Shown in pieces: positions 1 to 7,800 of a DNA stretch of 64,000 bases. Made by a program: the position numbers and the translations under genes. Source of the stretch: BAIKAL-G1 sp943370385. Lineage in GTDB: Bacteria; Cyanobacteriota; Cyanobacteriia; PCC-6307; Cyanobiaceae. The notes under the pieces were generated by a model. That model was not told the DNA's origin. It made no database searches and was given only the letters and a program-made list of their open reading frames with translations. The stretch is from positions 1 through 64,000 of the forward strand of contig CALRQT020000014.1 of NCBI GenBank assembly GCA_943370385.1, given 5' to 3'. The first letter of the stretch is position 1, and each line of letters begins with the position of its first letter.

Positions 1-50
1 AACTGATTCCACGCAGAAGCGCCTTGGCGCTGCTGGATTGTGGTGGTCAT
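1..50 (-). CDS. psbA: Photosystem II D1 protein, 5' end only (partial)
   Basis: Reading leftwards from an ATG at 50-48, the first 16 codons give MTTTIQQRQGASAWNQ and the frame stays open to the window edge. This is the typical N-terminus of cyanobacterial D1, the core reaction-centre subunit of photosystem II that binds P680, pheophytin, QB and the Mn cluster ligands in the thylakoid membrane. Only about 17 of roughly 360 codons are present, so which D1 isoform it encodes cannot be told from this fragment. The call rests on the N-terminal match alone; the length is too short for any domain check. The gene is transcribed away from the small lipoprotein gene that starts at 521. Confidence 0.85.
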   Translation of the reverse strand, partial: MTTTIQQRQGASAWNQ

Positions 51-520
51 GAGAACGGGGAAGGTGTGCTCCGAGTGGAGCGGTAAGTAGGACAAAGGCT
101 TTGCGGAAACCCGTAGAAGGAAAACCGCAGGGCGGGAACCCGCCTGGCCATCGCCTCGCCCAACGTAACAGAAGATTGCGCTCAGTGAGGAAAGGTTGAG
201 CAAATTGGTGGGGCTGGGCCGAACCAGGGGCGTCCAGGCCAGGCAACGACTTGGGTCTGGGGCTCCTCGGAGCGCCCCGATCAGCCTTCCAGCCAGGCCC
301 CCTCGTCTCAGGACGGATGCGGCACGGTGTTCAGCGCCTCCAAGGCAGCGATCCCTGGGTCCCATGGCCCCATACGCAGGCCCTGGGAGCCATGGCTGCG
401 CTGGTCAAACAAGGCCTTGTCCCATCTTGGAAGGGGCGGTTCGGCAACAAACCAGCGGGTCCCGGCGGCAAGGTCATCCCCTTCAGGGTTGACTGGAAGG
501 ACCCTCAAGGGGATGGAGTC
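51..520. promoter_or_regulatory. psbA upstream region, no gene seen
   Basis: This 470-base stretch separates psbA (minus) from the lipoprotein gene (plus). It should hold the psbA promoter and 5' leader. A short hairpin (GGCGGG-AA-CCCGCC, about 131-144) lies in it. I see no convincing -35/-10 pair and no ORF with a credible protein: the long minus-strand frame across 308-862 has no recognisable features and runs opposite the lipoprotein. Confidence 0.4.
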
Positions 521-859
521 GTGGGACGGATCGATGCACGGGGCCTGAGGCTGGCTGGCCTGCCCTTCGCGGCCCTGGTGGCCGGCAGCCTGCTGCTCAC
601 GGCCTGCCAGCGGGGCCCCTCGCTGGACAGTCAGCGACTCGACCAACTGCAGCTGCGGGTCGATCAACTGGAAAAGCGCCTCAGCCTGTCCCACTCCAGC
701 GACCCCGGTGATCGCGCCGGCAAGCCGCCTGCTGGGGTGGTGAAGTCCCTCACCTTCCGCATGGGATCCCAGGACGACCGGCTCCGCATCTACTGGGCCG
801 ATGGCAGCACCAGCGACCTGCCCTGCACCAAGGAGCAGGGCACCTGGGCCTGCGGCTGA
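521..859 (+). CDS. Small putative lipoprotein
   Basis: A 112-residue protein from a GTG at 521, preceded at good spacing by the purine-rich AAGGGGA. The N-terminus has a hydrophobic stretch (about residues 9-28) ending in a lipobox LTAC with Cys29, so it is probably lipidated and membrane anchored. Residues about 38-55 form a short heptad-like helix (QRLDQLQLRVDQLEKRL), and two cysteines near the end (C102 and C111) could form a disulfide. The frame is open further upstream, but that extension is low-complexity and lacks a signal sequence, so the GTG is preferred. I do not recognise the family; the function is unknown. Confidence 0.6.
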   Translation: MGRIDARGLRLAGLPFAALVAGSLLLTACQRGPSLDSQRLDQLQLRVDQLEKRLSLSHSSDPGDRAGKPPAGVVKSLTFRMGSQDDRLRIYWADGSTSDLPCTKEQGTWACG

Positions 860-1024
860 CATCGGGCGGATCAGTCTCGCTTTATCGCCCTGGGACCCCA
901 GGCGAGGGGAGGCAGGGGCACCGCCCTTGGGAGTGGGCCATCGCTTGGCAGGGGCCGCTGCCCAACCCTGGTGGCGCCTTAGGAGATGGCGCCTTAGAAC
1001 GATGGTTCCCGCCGTTGCGCGCCC

Positions 1025-1414
1025 GTGTCACGCCGCTTCCTTGCCCTGGCCACCGGATTGGGTCTGCTCGCCAGCCCCCTGGCCCTCAGCCCCGGGCCCG
1101 CCCAGGCCCAGGTTGATGCCGAGGTGAGCTTTGCCCGGGTGCGGGCCGTGAACCTGGCCCGCGATACGGCGGTGAAGCTCAATGGCGGCCTCACGGTTTA
1201 CCGCCCGGCCAAGTGCATGTTTGACACCAGCTTGGGCGGGGGCAACTGCCTGATCCGCCGTGACGACCAGGGCTTCCGATTCCGCTTCCTGGGCGGGGCT
1301 CCGGGCTGGCAGCAGCTGGGCCTCCCACCCACTTGGGACACGGAGATCCTGGTATCGGCCGATGGCCGCCAGGTGGTGCAGGTGGTGTTCAACCAGCCCC
1401 CCAGCAACCGCTGA
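1025..1414 (+). CDS. Hypothetical exported protein
   Basis: A 129-residue protein with a GTG start. Residues 1-29 look like a Sec signal peptide: basic start (SRR), hydrophobic core and an AQA-type cleavage site. The mature part is about 100 residues and includes two cysteines (in AKCMF and GNCLI) that may pair in the periplasm, and a C-terminal beta-rich stretch (EILVSADGRQVVQVVFN). No domain is recognised. It ends 33 bases before the convergent aspartoacylase-like gene. The signal peptide and uninterrupted frame make it a credible gene. Confidence 0.65.
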   Translation: MSRRFLALATGLGLLASPLALSPGPAQAQVDAEVSFARVRAVNLARDTAVKLNGGLTVYRPAKCMFDTSLGGGNCLIRRDDQGFRFRFLGGAPGWQQLGLPPTWDTEILVSADGRQVVQVVFNQPPSNR

Positions 1415-1447
1415 GCAGCCCAGGGCCTGGCTGGATTGAACCTGGCC

Positions 1448-2515
1448 CTAGGCGAGCAGGTCGGCCAAGGCCTGGGCCCAGGTTGGTTCACAGGCAAGCC
1501 GTTGGCGCTGGGTGAGGCTGAAGGCGATGCCCTTTTCGCCGTAGGCCGCTTCATTGATGAAGACCGGCCATTGGCTCCCCTTGGGCCCATCGCCCCGGTC
1601 CGCCAGCAGATCGTCCAGGCGCACAACGCCGCCATCGGCCAGGGAGAAGATCGCTGCGTTGGCCCCCAAGGGATGCCAATCGCGGCCCTGGAGGCTGGGG
1701 TGAAGCATGGCGATCGGTTCGCCGTCGCGGCCCCGGGGCACATCGATGCTGCCGCAGTGGCGATGCACCACCAGGGCGGCCGGCAGCCGCAGCTGGCCTG
1801 TTCGGGCCTCGGCCAGGCTGGCCAGGGCCGCCTCCAGGGCCAGCTGGCTCTGGCGACAGATCGGGGCCGTGATCAGGCCCTGGGCAACGGGGCCCACTTC
1901 GATCACCAGGCCACAGGGCCACTGCTCCACCAGGTAGCCCACCTGGGAGGCGTCCCCCTCGTGCAGGTAGATCGGCAGGCCGAGGCGGAGCTGGAGGGCG
2001 GCCGCCAGGGCCAGATCGGCCGGCCGGCGGCCGTAGACCACCAGGGAATTGCCCATGGCGGCGGTGGTGCTGTGCAGGTCCAGGGCCACCTGGCAGGCGG
2101 CCGGACCGCCGGGACCGAAGCGCTCCAGAAGCTGCCGGGCCCGTTGCACCTCCACCCCCTGCTGGCAGGGGTCCGCCAGCAGCTCGGGCACAAAGGTGCG
2201 ATTGAGGTCGCGCTCGATGTAGCGGCGTTGGGCGGCCAAGGCGGCGGGGTTGCCGATCTCCAACTCCACCTCCAGGCCATGGCGTTGCAGCAGCTCGGGC
2301 CGCTGGCGCCACTGCTGAATCAACCAGGGGGCATTGCGCTCATTGCCATGGGTGCCGGCCACCACCAGCACCCGCGGAGCGCCAGTCCCGTTCCCAGTTG
2401 CGTTCCCAGTTGCGTCCCCAGGCGCGTCACCCGTACGGGCCCCAGATCCTGCCCCCGGCGCTTCGACCAGCTCAGCCCCTGGCTTACCCCCTTCCCTTTC
2501 CCCGGATCCGGCCAT
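1448..2515 (-). CDS. Aspartoacylase / succinylglutamate desuccinylase-like Zn hydrolase
   Basis: The protein belongs to the AstE/AspA family of zinc-dependent deacylases, which release acetate or succinate from N-acyl amino acids. From the ATG at 2515 it is 355 residues. The zinc site is visible: GTHGNER (H56, E59) early in the catalytic domain and DLHSTTAAMGN further on, with GNPAA and RDLNRTF between, all typical of aspartoacylases. The first 45 residues are Gly/Ala/Thr-rich with short GNATGN-type repeats and look disordered; the true start could be later. A frame extension upstream of 2515 overlaps the divergent gene and is rejected. The physiological substrate in cyanobacteria is not settled. 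Confidence 0.8.
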   Translation of the reverse strand: MAGSGEREGGKPGAELVEAPGAGSGARTGDAPGDATGNATGNGTGAPRVLVVAGTHGNERNAPWLIQQWRQRPELLQRHGLEVELEIGNPAALAAQRRYIERDLNRTFVPELLADPCQQGVEVQRARQLLERFGPGGPAACQVALDLHSTTAAMGNSLVVYGRRPADLALAAALQLRLGLPIYLHEGDASQVGYLVEQWPCGLVIEVGPVAQGLITAPICRQSQLALEAALASLAEARTGQLRLPAALVVHRHCGSIDVPRGRDGEPIAMLHPSLQGRDWHPLGANAAIFSLADGGVVRLDDLLADRGDGPKGSQWPVFINEAAYGEKGIAFSLTQRQRLACEPTWAQALADLLA

Positions 2516-2564
2516 CTGTTGCGTCCAGTCGCCACCTGTGCGCCAGCCTGACAGCAGTTCCCTG

Positions 2565-3536
2565 ATGGCGGACCCGATGGCAATCCCGGCATGCGTGGTG
2601 GCCACGGCCCGGGCGACCTGGCACTGGCAGTGGCTGCGGCTGATGGCGGGCCTGGGGCCGGCCGATGCCGAGGGCAATTACCGGCGTCCGGCTGGGGCCT
2701 TCACCGCCTGCCCGCCCCTACCGGCCACCGCAGGAGAGCCAGGCGGCCATGTGTTGATCGTGGGGCGCAGTTGCCCTTGGGCGCACCGGGCCCGGTTGGT
2801 GTGGGGCCTGCGCCAACTCCAAGGCACCATCGAGCTGCTGGTGGTGGAGCCCGATCCCCAGGCGGGCCGCTGGCGATTCCTGACGCCCTTTCAAGGCTGC
2901 AACACTCTGCTGGAGCTCTACCGGCTGGCCGGCGCCAATCCCCGCCAGCGGGCCACGGTGCCGGTGCTGTTCAGCCGCGGCGAGCAGCGGATCGTGGTGG
3001 GCGAAAGCGCCCGGCTGATCGAGCTGCTCAACGACTGGCCTGCCCCAGCGGGCGCCCCAAACCTCCAAAGCCAAGCCGCAAAAACCGCCTGCGACCAGTG
3101 GCGCCAGCGGTTTCAAGGGGCCGTCAACGATGGGGTGTATCGCTGCGGCTTTGCCCGCTGCCAGGCGGCCTACGACCGGGCCGAAACGGAGTTGTTTGCC
3201 GCCCTGACTGAGGCCGAATCGGCCTTGGCGGCGGGCGGCCCCTGGCTGTGCGGCGAGGAACTCACCCTCGCCGATCTGCAGTTGTTTGCGACCCTGATCC
3301 GCTGGGAGCTGGTCTACGCGCCCCTGTTCGGTTGCAGCCGCCTGCCCCTCTGGCTCCATCCGGCCCTCTGGGCCTGGCGAGCCCGCCTGTTCGCCCTGCC
3401 CGGGGTGGCCGAGAGCTGCGATGGCGAGGCCTGGCGCCGCGACTATTTCGGGGCCCTCTTCCCCTTGAATCCCTCCGGCATCGTTCCGGCCGGCCCGGAT
3501 CTGGCCAGACTGGTGCAAGCGATCCCCCTGCGATGA
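2565..3536 (+). CDS. Glutathione S-transferase-like protein (glutathionyl-hydroquinone reductase type)
   Basis: A 323-residue protein with a thioredoxin-fold N-terminal half carrying the CPWAHR motif (Cys70) that is diagnostic of the YqjG/ECM4 Xi-class glutathionyl-hydroquinone reductases, and a helical GST C-terminal half (LCGEELTLADLQLFATLIRW). Such enzymes reduce glutathionylated quinols with glutathione in the cytosol. The ATG at 2565 is chosen because upstream codons overlap the divergent hydrolase and are low-complexity; the next ATG at 2577 is possible. Its TGA overlaps the ATG of the next gene (ATGA at 3533-3536), so the two are translationally coupled. Confidence 0.8.
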   Translation: MADPMAIPACVVATARATWHWQWLRLMAGLGPADAEGNYRRPAGAFTACPPLPATAGEPGGHVLIVGRSCPWAHRARLVWGLRQLQGTIELLVVEPDPQAGRWRFLTPFQGCNTLLELYRLAGANPRQRATVPVLFSRGEQRIVVGESARLIELLNDWPAPAGAPNLQSQAAKTACDQWRQRFQGAVNDGVYRCGFARCQAAYDRAETELFAALTEAESALAAGGPWLCGEELTLADLQLFATLIRWELVYAPLFGCSRLPLWLHPALWAWRARLFALPGVAESCDGEAWRRDYFGALFPLNPSGIVPAGPDLARLVQAIPLR

Positions 3537-4201
3537 GCGATACCCCTGCGATAGGCGAAGCCCCTGGGATGGGCGACCCCGTGTTTGAAGGGGTTTACGG
3601 CCGTTTCAGCATCACCGCCCAGGACCGGCGCGAGGTGCTCGGCTACCGGCTGGGCCTGCTCACCGCCGCCATCGCCCAGGCCGCCCTGCTGGCCCAGTGG
3701 CATTGGGTGGGTCCGGACGCCCTCTGGCCCTGGCTGCTGCCCCTAGCCGCCGGCCTGGGGCTGGCCTTGCGCTGGATTCACATTTATCTGCGGCCCCTAC
3801 ACCGGGCCCTACAGCTGTTCTGGCTGGTGGGCTGCCTGGGCTTCGCCGGCCTGGCCTGGGCCAGCGGACCGGCAGCCATGGCCACCCAGCTGGCGGCCGA
3901 TGGGCGCTGGATTTGGGCGATCGGCCCCTTCTTCGCCGCCCTGGCGGGCATCGGTTTCAAGGAGTTCTTTTGTTTTCGCCGGCCCGAAGCGATCGGCGTG
4001 ACCCTGCTGCTGCCCTTGGCCCTCCTCGGCCATCTCAGCGGGCTGCTGGGCGCCTCGGCCACCGGCAGCCTTCTGGCCCTAGAAGCCGCCCTGCTGCTGG
4101 TGCTCACCTTGCGCAAATTCCCGATGGAGGCCGCGGCCGACGTGGGCGATAAGAGCGTGTTTGCTTACCTAGAGGGCCAACGCCAACCCTCCAACGCGTG
4201 A
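3533..4201 (+). CDS. DUF2301 family integral membrane protein
   Basis: A 222-residue protein with about six hydrophobic segments and the conserved FKEFFCFRRPEA block that marks the cyanobacterial/plastid DUF2301 membrane proteins. The soluble N-terminus (GVYGRFSITAQDRREVLGYRLG) is also typical of the family. Its biochemical role is unknown. The start overlaps the upstream transferase stop (ATGA), and its own stop overlaps the GTG of the ABC-F gene by four bases, so the three genes form one tightly packed transcription unit. Confidence 0.75.
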   Translation: MSDTPAIGEAPGMGDPVFEGVYGRFSITAQDRREVLGYRLGLLTAAIAQAALLAQWHWVGPDALWPWLLPLAAGLGLALRWIHIYLRPLHRALQLFWLVGCLGFAGLAWASGPAAMATQLAADGRWIWAIGPFFAALAGIGFKEFFCFRRPEAIGVTLLLPLALLGHLSGLLGASATGSLLALEAALLLVLTLRKFPMEAAADVGDKSVFAYLEGQRQPSNA

Positions 4202-6237
4202 GCTTGATCAGCCTGGTGGGAGTGCGCAAGGACTTCGGCATCCGCACCCTTTTTGACGACCTGACCCTGCATGTGGGGGAAAAAGAACGCCTGGGACTGA
4301 TTGGCCCCAACGGCGCCGGCAAATCCACCCTGATGCGCCTGCTGGCGGGGCTGGAGCCCCCGGGTGCCGGCGAACGGCGCACCCAGCCCCAGGCCCGCAT
4401 CGTGCTGGTGAAACAGGAACCGGAGATGGATCCGGAGCGCACGGTGCTGGAGCAGGTGTTTGCCGAAAGCGGCGAAAAGATGCAGCTGCTGCAGCGCTAC
4501 ACGGCCGTGAGCGACGCCCTGGCCCACGCCAGCGACAACGCCGCCTGCACCGAGGCCCTGCTCGCCGAACTGGGCAGCCTCAATGAGCGCATGGACCAGA
4601 GCCAGGCCTGGGGCCTGGAGCAGCAGATCCGGGAAGTGCTCGATCGCCTCGGCATCCAGGACACCCAGCGCCGGGTCGGTGACCTCTCGGGCGGATACCG
4701 CAAACGGCTCGCCCTGGCCTCGGCCCTGGTGGCCGACCCCGATGTGCTGTTGCTCGATGAGCCCACCAACCACCTCGATGCCGACTGCATCCAGTGGTTG
4801 CAGGGCTACCTGGCCCGCTTCAGCGGCGCGTTGGTGTTGATCACCCACGACCGCTACGTGCTCGACCAGGTGACCCAGCGGATCGTGGAGGTGGACCGGG
4901 GGGAGGCCAACAGCTACGCCGGCAACTACGCCTATTACCTGGCCCGCAAAGCCGAACAGGAGGCGTCAGCCCAGGCCACAGAGGCCAAATTCAAGGGGGC
5001 CCTGCGGCGCGAGCTGGAATGGCTGAGCAAGGGCCCCAAGGCCCGCAGCACCAAGCAAAAGGCCCGTATCCAGCGGATCGAGGCCATGCAGGAGGCGCCG
5101 CGGCGCCAGGCCAAGGGCCAGATCAGCCTGGCCAGCAACCAGCGGCGCCTGGGCAAACGGGCGATCGAAGCCGAAGATCTGGCCGTGTGGGCCACCGATG
5201 CCGCCCACGCCGCCGGGGCCAAGCCCCTGCTGCGCAACTTCAGCTACGACTTCAGCCCCGAAGATCGCATCGGCATCATTGGCCCCAACGGCTCGGGCAA
5301 ATCCACCCTGCTGGATCTGATCGCCGGCCGGCGCCTGGCCCATGGCGGCCGGATCGAGCTGGGCGCCACGGTGAAACTGGCCTACTTCGACCAGCACAGC
5401 GAAAGCCTGTTGGGCGAGGCCGGCACCGCCAGCGGCAAGCTGCTCGACAAGAAGGTGATTGATGTGGTGAAGGAGGCTGCCAGCACCGTTGAGGTGGAGG
5501 GCAGCCAGCTGAGTGCCTCCCAGCTGCTGGAGCGGTTTTTGTTTCCCCCGGCCCAACAGCACCAGCCGGTGCGCAAGCTCTCCGGCGGCGAGCGGCGGCG
5601 GCTCTACCTGTGCCGGCTGCTGATCGAAGCCCCGAACGTGTTGCTGCTGGATGAACCCACCAACGACCTGGACGTCCAGACCCTGACGGTGCTCGAAGAC
5701 TTCCTCGAGGATTTCCGCGGCTGCGTGGTGGTGGTGTCCCACGACCGCTACTTCCTCGATCGCACCGTGGACCGACTGTTCAGCTTCGACAACAGCGAGC
5801 TGCACCGTTTTGAGGGCAACTACAGCGCCTATCTGGAGCGCCAAGCGGCCCTGGCTAGCCCGAAAGGGTCGGCGGCTCCTACGGCGGTTTCCCCTAACCC
5901 CGGCCCAGTCCCGACCTCAGCCGGGGCTGGCTCCAGCCCCCAGACGCCCCCAGGGGCCACCCCCAGCGCCGCCAAACCAGCCGCTGGGGCGGCCAGCCCA
6001 GTGGCAGCCGCCAAGCCGGCGCGCAAACGCAGCTTCAAGGAAAGCCGCGAACTGGGCGACCTGGAGCTCCAGCTGCCGGCATGGGACGAGGAGCGCAGCC
6101 GCCTCGAGAGCCTGCTGGCGGCTGGCGGCTCCGACTACACGGCCCTCGAAGGCCTGACCCAGCAGCTCTCGGAGCTCTTGGAGCGCATCCAGCGCGGCGA
6201 GGAGCGCTGGTTGGAACTCAGCGAGCTGGCCGGCTGA
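4198..6237 (+). CDS. uup: ABC-F family ATPase, Uup-like
   Basis: A soluble protein of 679 residues with two ABC cassettes and no membrane segments. Cassette 1: Walker A GPNGAGKS near residues 36-43, signature LSGGYRK, Walker B followed by DEPTNHLD. Cassette 2: Walker A GPNGSGKS near 362, signature LSGGERRR near 460, then DEPTNDLD near 480. The two are joined by a charged ABC-F linker rich in Lys/Arg. An Ala/Pro-rich stretch (about 556-605) leads to a C-terminal coiled coil (610-679), the hallmark of Uup-type members. ABC-F proteins act on the ribosome, not in transport. GTG start, overlapping the DUF2301 gene. Confidence 0.85.
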   Translation: MSLISLVGVRKDFGIRTLFDDLTLHVGEKERLGLIGPNGAGKSTLMRLLAGLEPPGAGERRTQPQARIVLVKQEPEMDPERTVLEQVFAESGEKMQLLQRYTAVSDALAHASDNAACTEALLAELGSLNERMDQSQAWGLEQQIREVLDRLGIQDTQRRVGDLSGGYRKRLALASALVADPDVLLLDEPTNHLDADCIQWLQGYLARFSGALVLITHDRYVLDQVTQRIVEVDRGEANSYAGNYAYYLARKAEQEASAQATEAKFKGALRRELEWLSKGPKARSTKQKARIQRIEAMQEAPRRQAKGQISLASNQRRLGKRAIEAEDLAVWATDAAHAAGAKPLLRNFSYDFSPEDRIGIIGPNGSGKSTLLDLIAGRRLAHGGRIELGATVKLAYFDQHSESLLGEAGTASGKLLDKKVIDVVKEAASTVEVEGSQLSASQLLERFLFPPAQQHQPVRKLSGGERRRLYLCRLLIEAPNVLLLDEPTNDLDVQTLTVLEDFLEDFRGCVVVVSHDRYFLDRTVDRLFSFDNSELHRFEGNYSAYLERQAALASPKGSAAPTAVSPNPGPVPTSAGAGSSPQTPPGATPSAAKPAAGAASPVAAAKPARKRSFKESRELGDLELQLPAWDEERSRLESLLAAGGSDYTALEGLTQQLSELLERIQRGEERWLELSELAG

Positions 6238-6371
6238 ACGGGGACCCGCCAAAGGCCTCGGCGACGGCCGATCAGCAGCTGGCCACAAAGCCCCCAAAAG
6301 CCCGCAGGGGCTGGCCGGCCCCCCGTAAGGTGTGGGCGACGATGAGCGGCCGGAATTCTCCGGCCTCTTCC

Positions 6372-6590
6372 ATGAACACCATCGACGAACACATTCTTAA
6401 GGACCAGAGCGAGATCGAGGCCGCCAAAGCCGTCGGCAACGATGGCAAGGTGCGCCACCTCGAAGAGGAGCTCAAGGGTCTGCAGGAATACAAGGCCCAC
6501 CACCCGGAAGATGCCCACGACCCGACCCCGCTCGAGGTGTATTGCGACCTCAACCCCGAAGCGGCCGAGTGCCGCATCTATGACGACTGA
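6372..6590 (+). CDS. cp12: Calvin cycle regulatory protein CP12
   Basis: A 72-residue acidic, largely disordered protein ending in the CP12 signature YCDLNPEAAECRIYDD. CP12 scaffolds GAPDH and phosphoribulokinase into an inactive complex when thioredoxin leaves its cysteines oxidised, switching the Calvin cycle off in the dark. The C-terminal pair (CX7C) that binds GAPDH is intact. The N-terminal cysteine pair found in most CP12 proteins is missing: there is no Cys before the C-terminal motif. The ATG at 6372 gives the usual length; an in-frame ATG at 6342 would add ten residues. A strong terminator follows at 6673. Confidence 0.93.
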   Translation: MNTIDEHILKDQSEIEAAKAVGNDGKVRHLEEELKGLQEYKAHHPEDAHDPTPLEVYCDLNPEAAECRIYDD

Positions 6591-6672
6591 TCCCGAGGGC
6601 CCTTCCCCCCGAGAAGTCTGGGCGGCCTGAGCCGCAATCAACGCCGCCTAATCGACTCTTCCCAATCCAAAG

Positions 6673-6703
6673 GGCTCCCTGGTTATGCCAGGGAGCCATT
6701 TTT
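6673..6703 (+). terminator. Rho-independent terminator after cp12
   Basis: A perfect 10-bp stem (GGCTCCCTGG / CCAGGGAGCC) with a 5-base loop TTATG is followed by ATTTTTG. It lies 82 bases after the cp12 stop and before the convergent obg gene, so it should end the cp12 transcript. Confidence 0.9.
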
Positions 6704-6744
6704 GTTGGTTTAGGGCTGGGGCTGGGCCGACAGGAGGGCTTGCG

Positions 6745-7734
6745 TTAGATCCCCAGCTCTTGCCAAACCCGGGCGAGGAGCTGGTCGAGGCCTTTCGAGG
6801 TGGCAGCTGAGATCAGCAAAACCGGGGAGCCACAATGCTCCTGCACCCGGCTGGTCAGCTCGTCGAGCTCTTCGCCCAGGAGCAGCTCGATCTTGTTGAT
6901 CGCCACCACCCGGGGCCGTTCCGGCAGGCCGTGGCCATAGGCGGCCAGCTCGGCCTCCACCACCTCCAGATCGGCGAGTGGATCCTCGCCGCCGGCATCC
7001 ACCAGGTGGACCAGCAGGCGGGTGCGCTCGATGTGGCGCAGGAAATCGTGGCCGAGGCCCGCCCCCTGGGCGGCTCCCGCGATCAGGCCCGGGATATCGG
7101 CAAACACGGTGCCATCGCCGCTGGGACGGCGCACCACGCCCAGGTTGGGCACCAGGGTGGTGAAGGGATAGTCGGCGATCTTGGGCCGGGCTGCTGATAG
7201 CACCGAGATCAGGGTGCTTTTACCGGCATTGGGCAGGCCGATGATGCCCACCTCGGCTAGAAGCTTGAGCTCCAGCTGCAAAAACCATTCCTCGCCGTCC
7301 TTGCCCTCGGTGAATTTCTCCGGGGCCCGGTTGCGGTTGCTCAGGTAATGGGCATTGCCGAGGCCGCCGCGGCCGCCGGCCGCCGCCAGCAGGCGCTGGC
7401 CCTTTTCGGTGAGATCGCCCAAGAGGATGTTGGTGCGGCGATCGCGCACCTCCGTGCCCAGGGGCACCTTGATGACCAGGGAATCACCGCCAGCCCCACT
7501 ACTGCGGTTGGGGCCGCCGCGGCGGCCCTCCTGGGCCTCGAACAGGCGCCGGTATTTGAAGTCGAGCAGGGTCTGGAGGTTGGGGTCGGCCTCAAACCAG
7601 ACATCACCGCCCCGGCCGCCGTCGCCGCCGGAGGGGCCCCCGGCTGGCACATATTTTTCCCGCCGAAACGCCACGATGCCGTCGCCACCGCGGCCGGCGT
7701 GCACGGCGATGCGGGCTTGGTCAATGAACTGCAA
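6745..7734 (-). CDS. obg: Obg/CgtA GTPase
   Basis: A 329-residue GTPase of the Obg family that binds the large ribosomal subunit and couples ribosome assembly to growth and stress. The glycine-rich Obg fold occupies residues 1-159 (GRGGDGIVAFRREKYVPAGGP, GGDGGRGGDV). The G domain follows with G1 GLPNAGKST, G3 DIPGLI and G4 NKIE. Family members normally start MQFIDQARI; here the matching codon is a TTG at 7734 (LQFIDQARI), chosen as start. An in-frame GTG at 7758 would add eight residues. No C-terminal extension is present. It is divergent from the ABC ATPase gene at 7801. Confidence 0.93.
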   Translation of the reverse strand: MQFIDQARIAVHAGRGGDGIVAFRREKYVPAGGPSGGDGGRGGDVWFEADPNLQTLLDFKYRRLFEAQEGRRGGPNRSSGAGGDSLVIKVPLGTEVRDRRTNILLGDLTEKGQRLLAAAGGRGGLGNAHYLSNRNRAPEKFTEGKDGEEWFLQLELKLLAEVGIIGLPNAGKSTLISVLSAARPKIADYPFTTLVPNLGVVRRPSGDGTVFADIPGLIAGAAQGAGLGHDFLRHIERTRLLVHLVDAGGEDPLADLEVVEAELAAYGHGLPERPRVVAINKIELLLGEELDELTSRVQEHCGSPVLLISAATSKGLDQLLARVWQELGI

Positions 7735-7800
7735 AAGAGAAGGTCGAGGGATGGGCACTCCGAACCCCAACCCTAGGATCGGGCCGTCGCAGGGCTGGTT

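Noticed and set aside
61..200. The purine-rich, hairpin-containing first 200 bases looked like a structured RNA gene.
   Set aside because: Bases 1-50 read as the psbA start on the minus strand, so the following sequence is better explained as psbA leader and promoter.
308..862. A 184-residue minus-strand frame opposite the first lipoprotein gene.
   Set aside because: It lacks a ribosome site and any motif; the plus-strand frame has a lipobox and signal segment. In 68%-type GC DNA long shadow frames are common.
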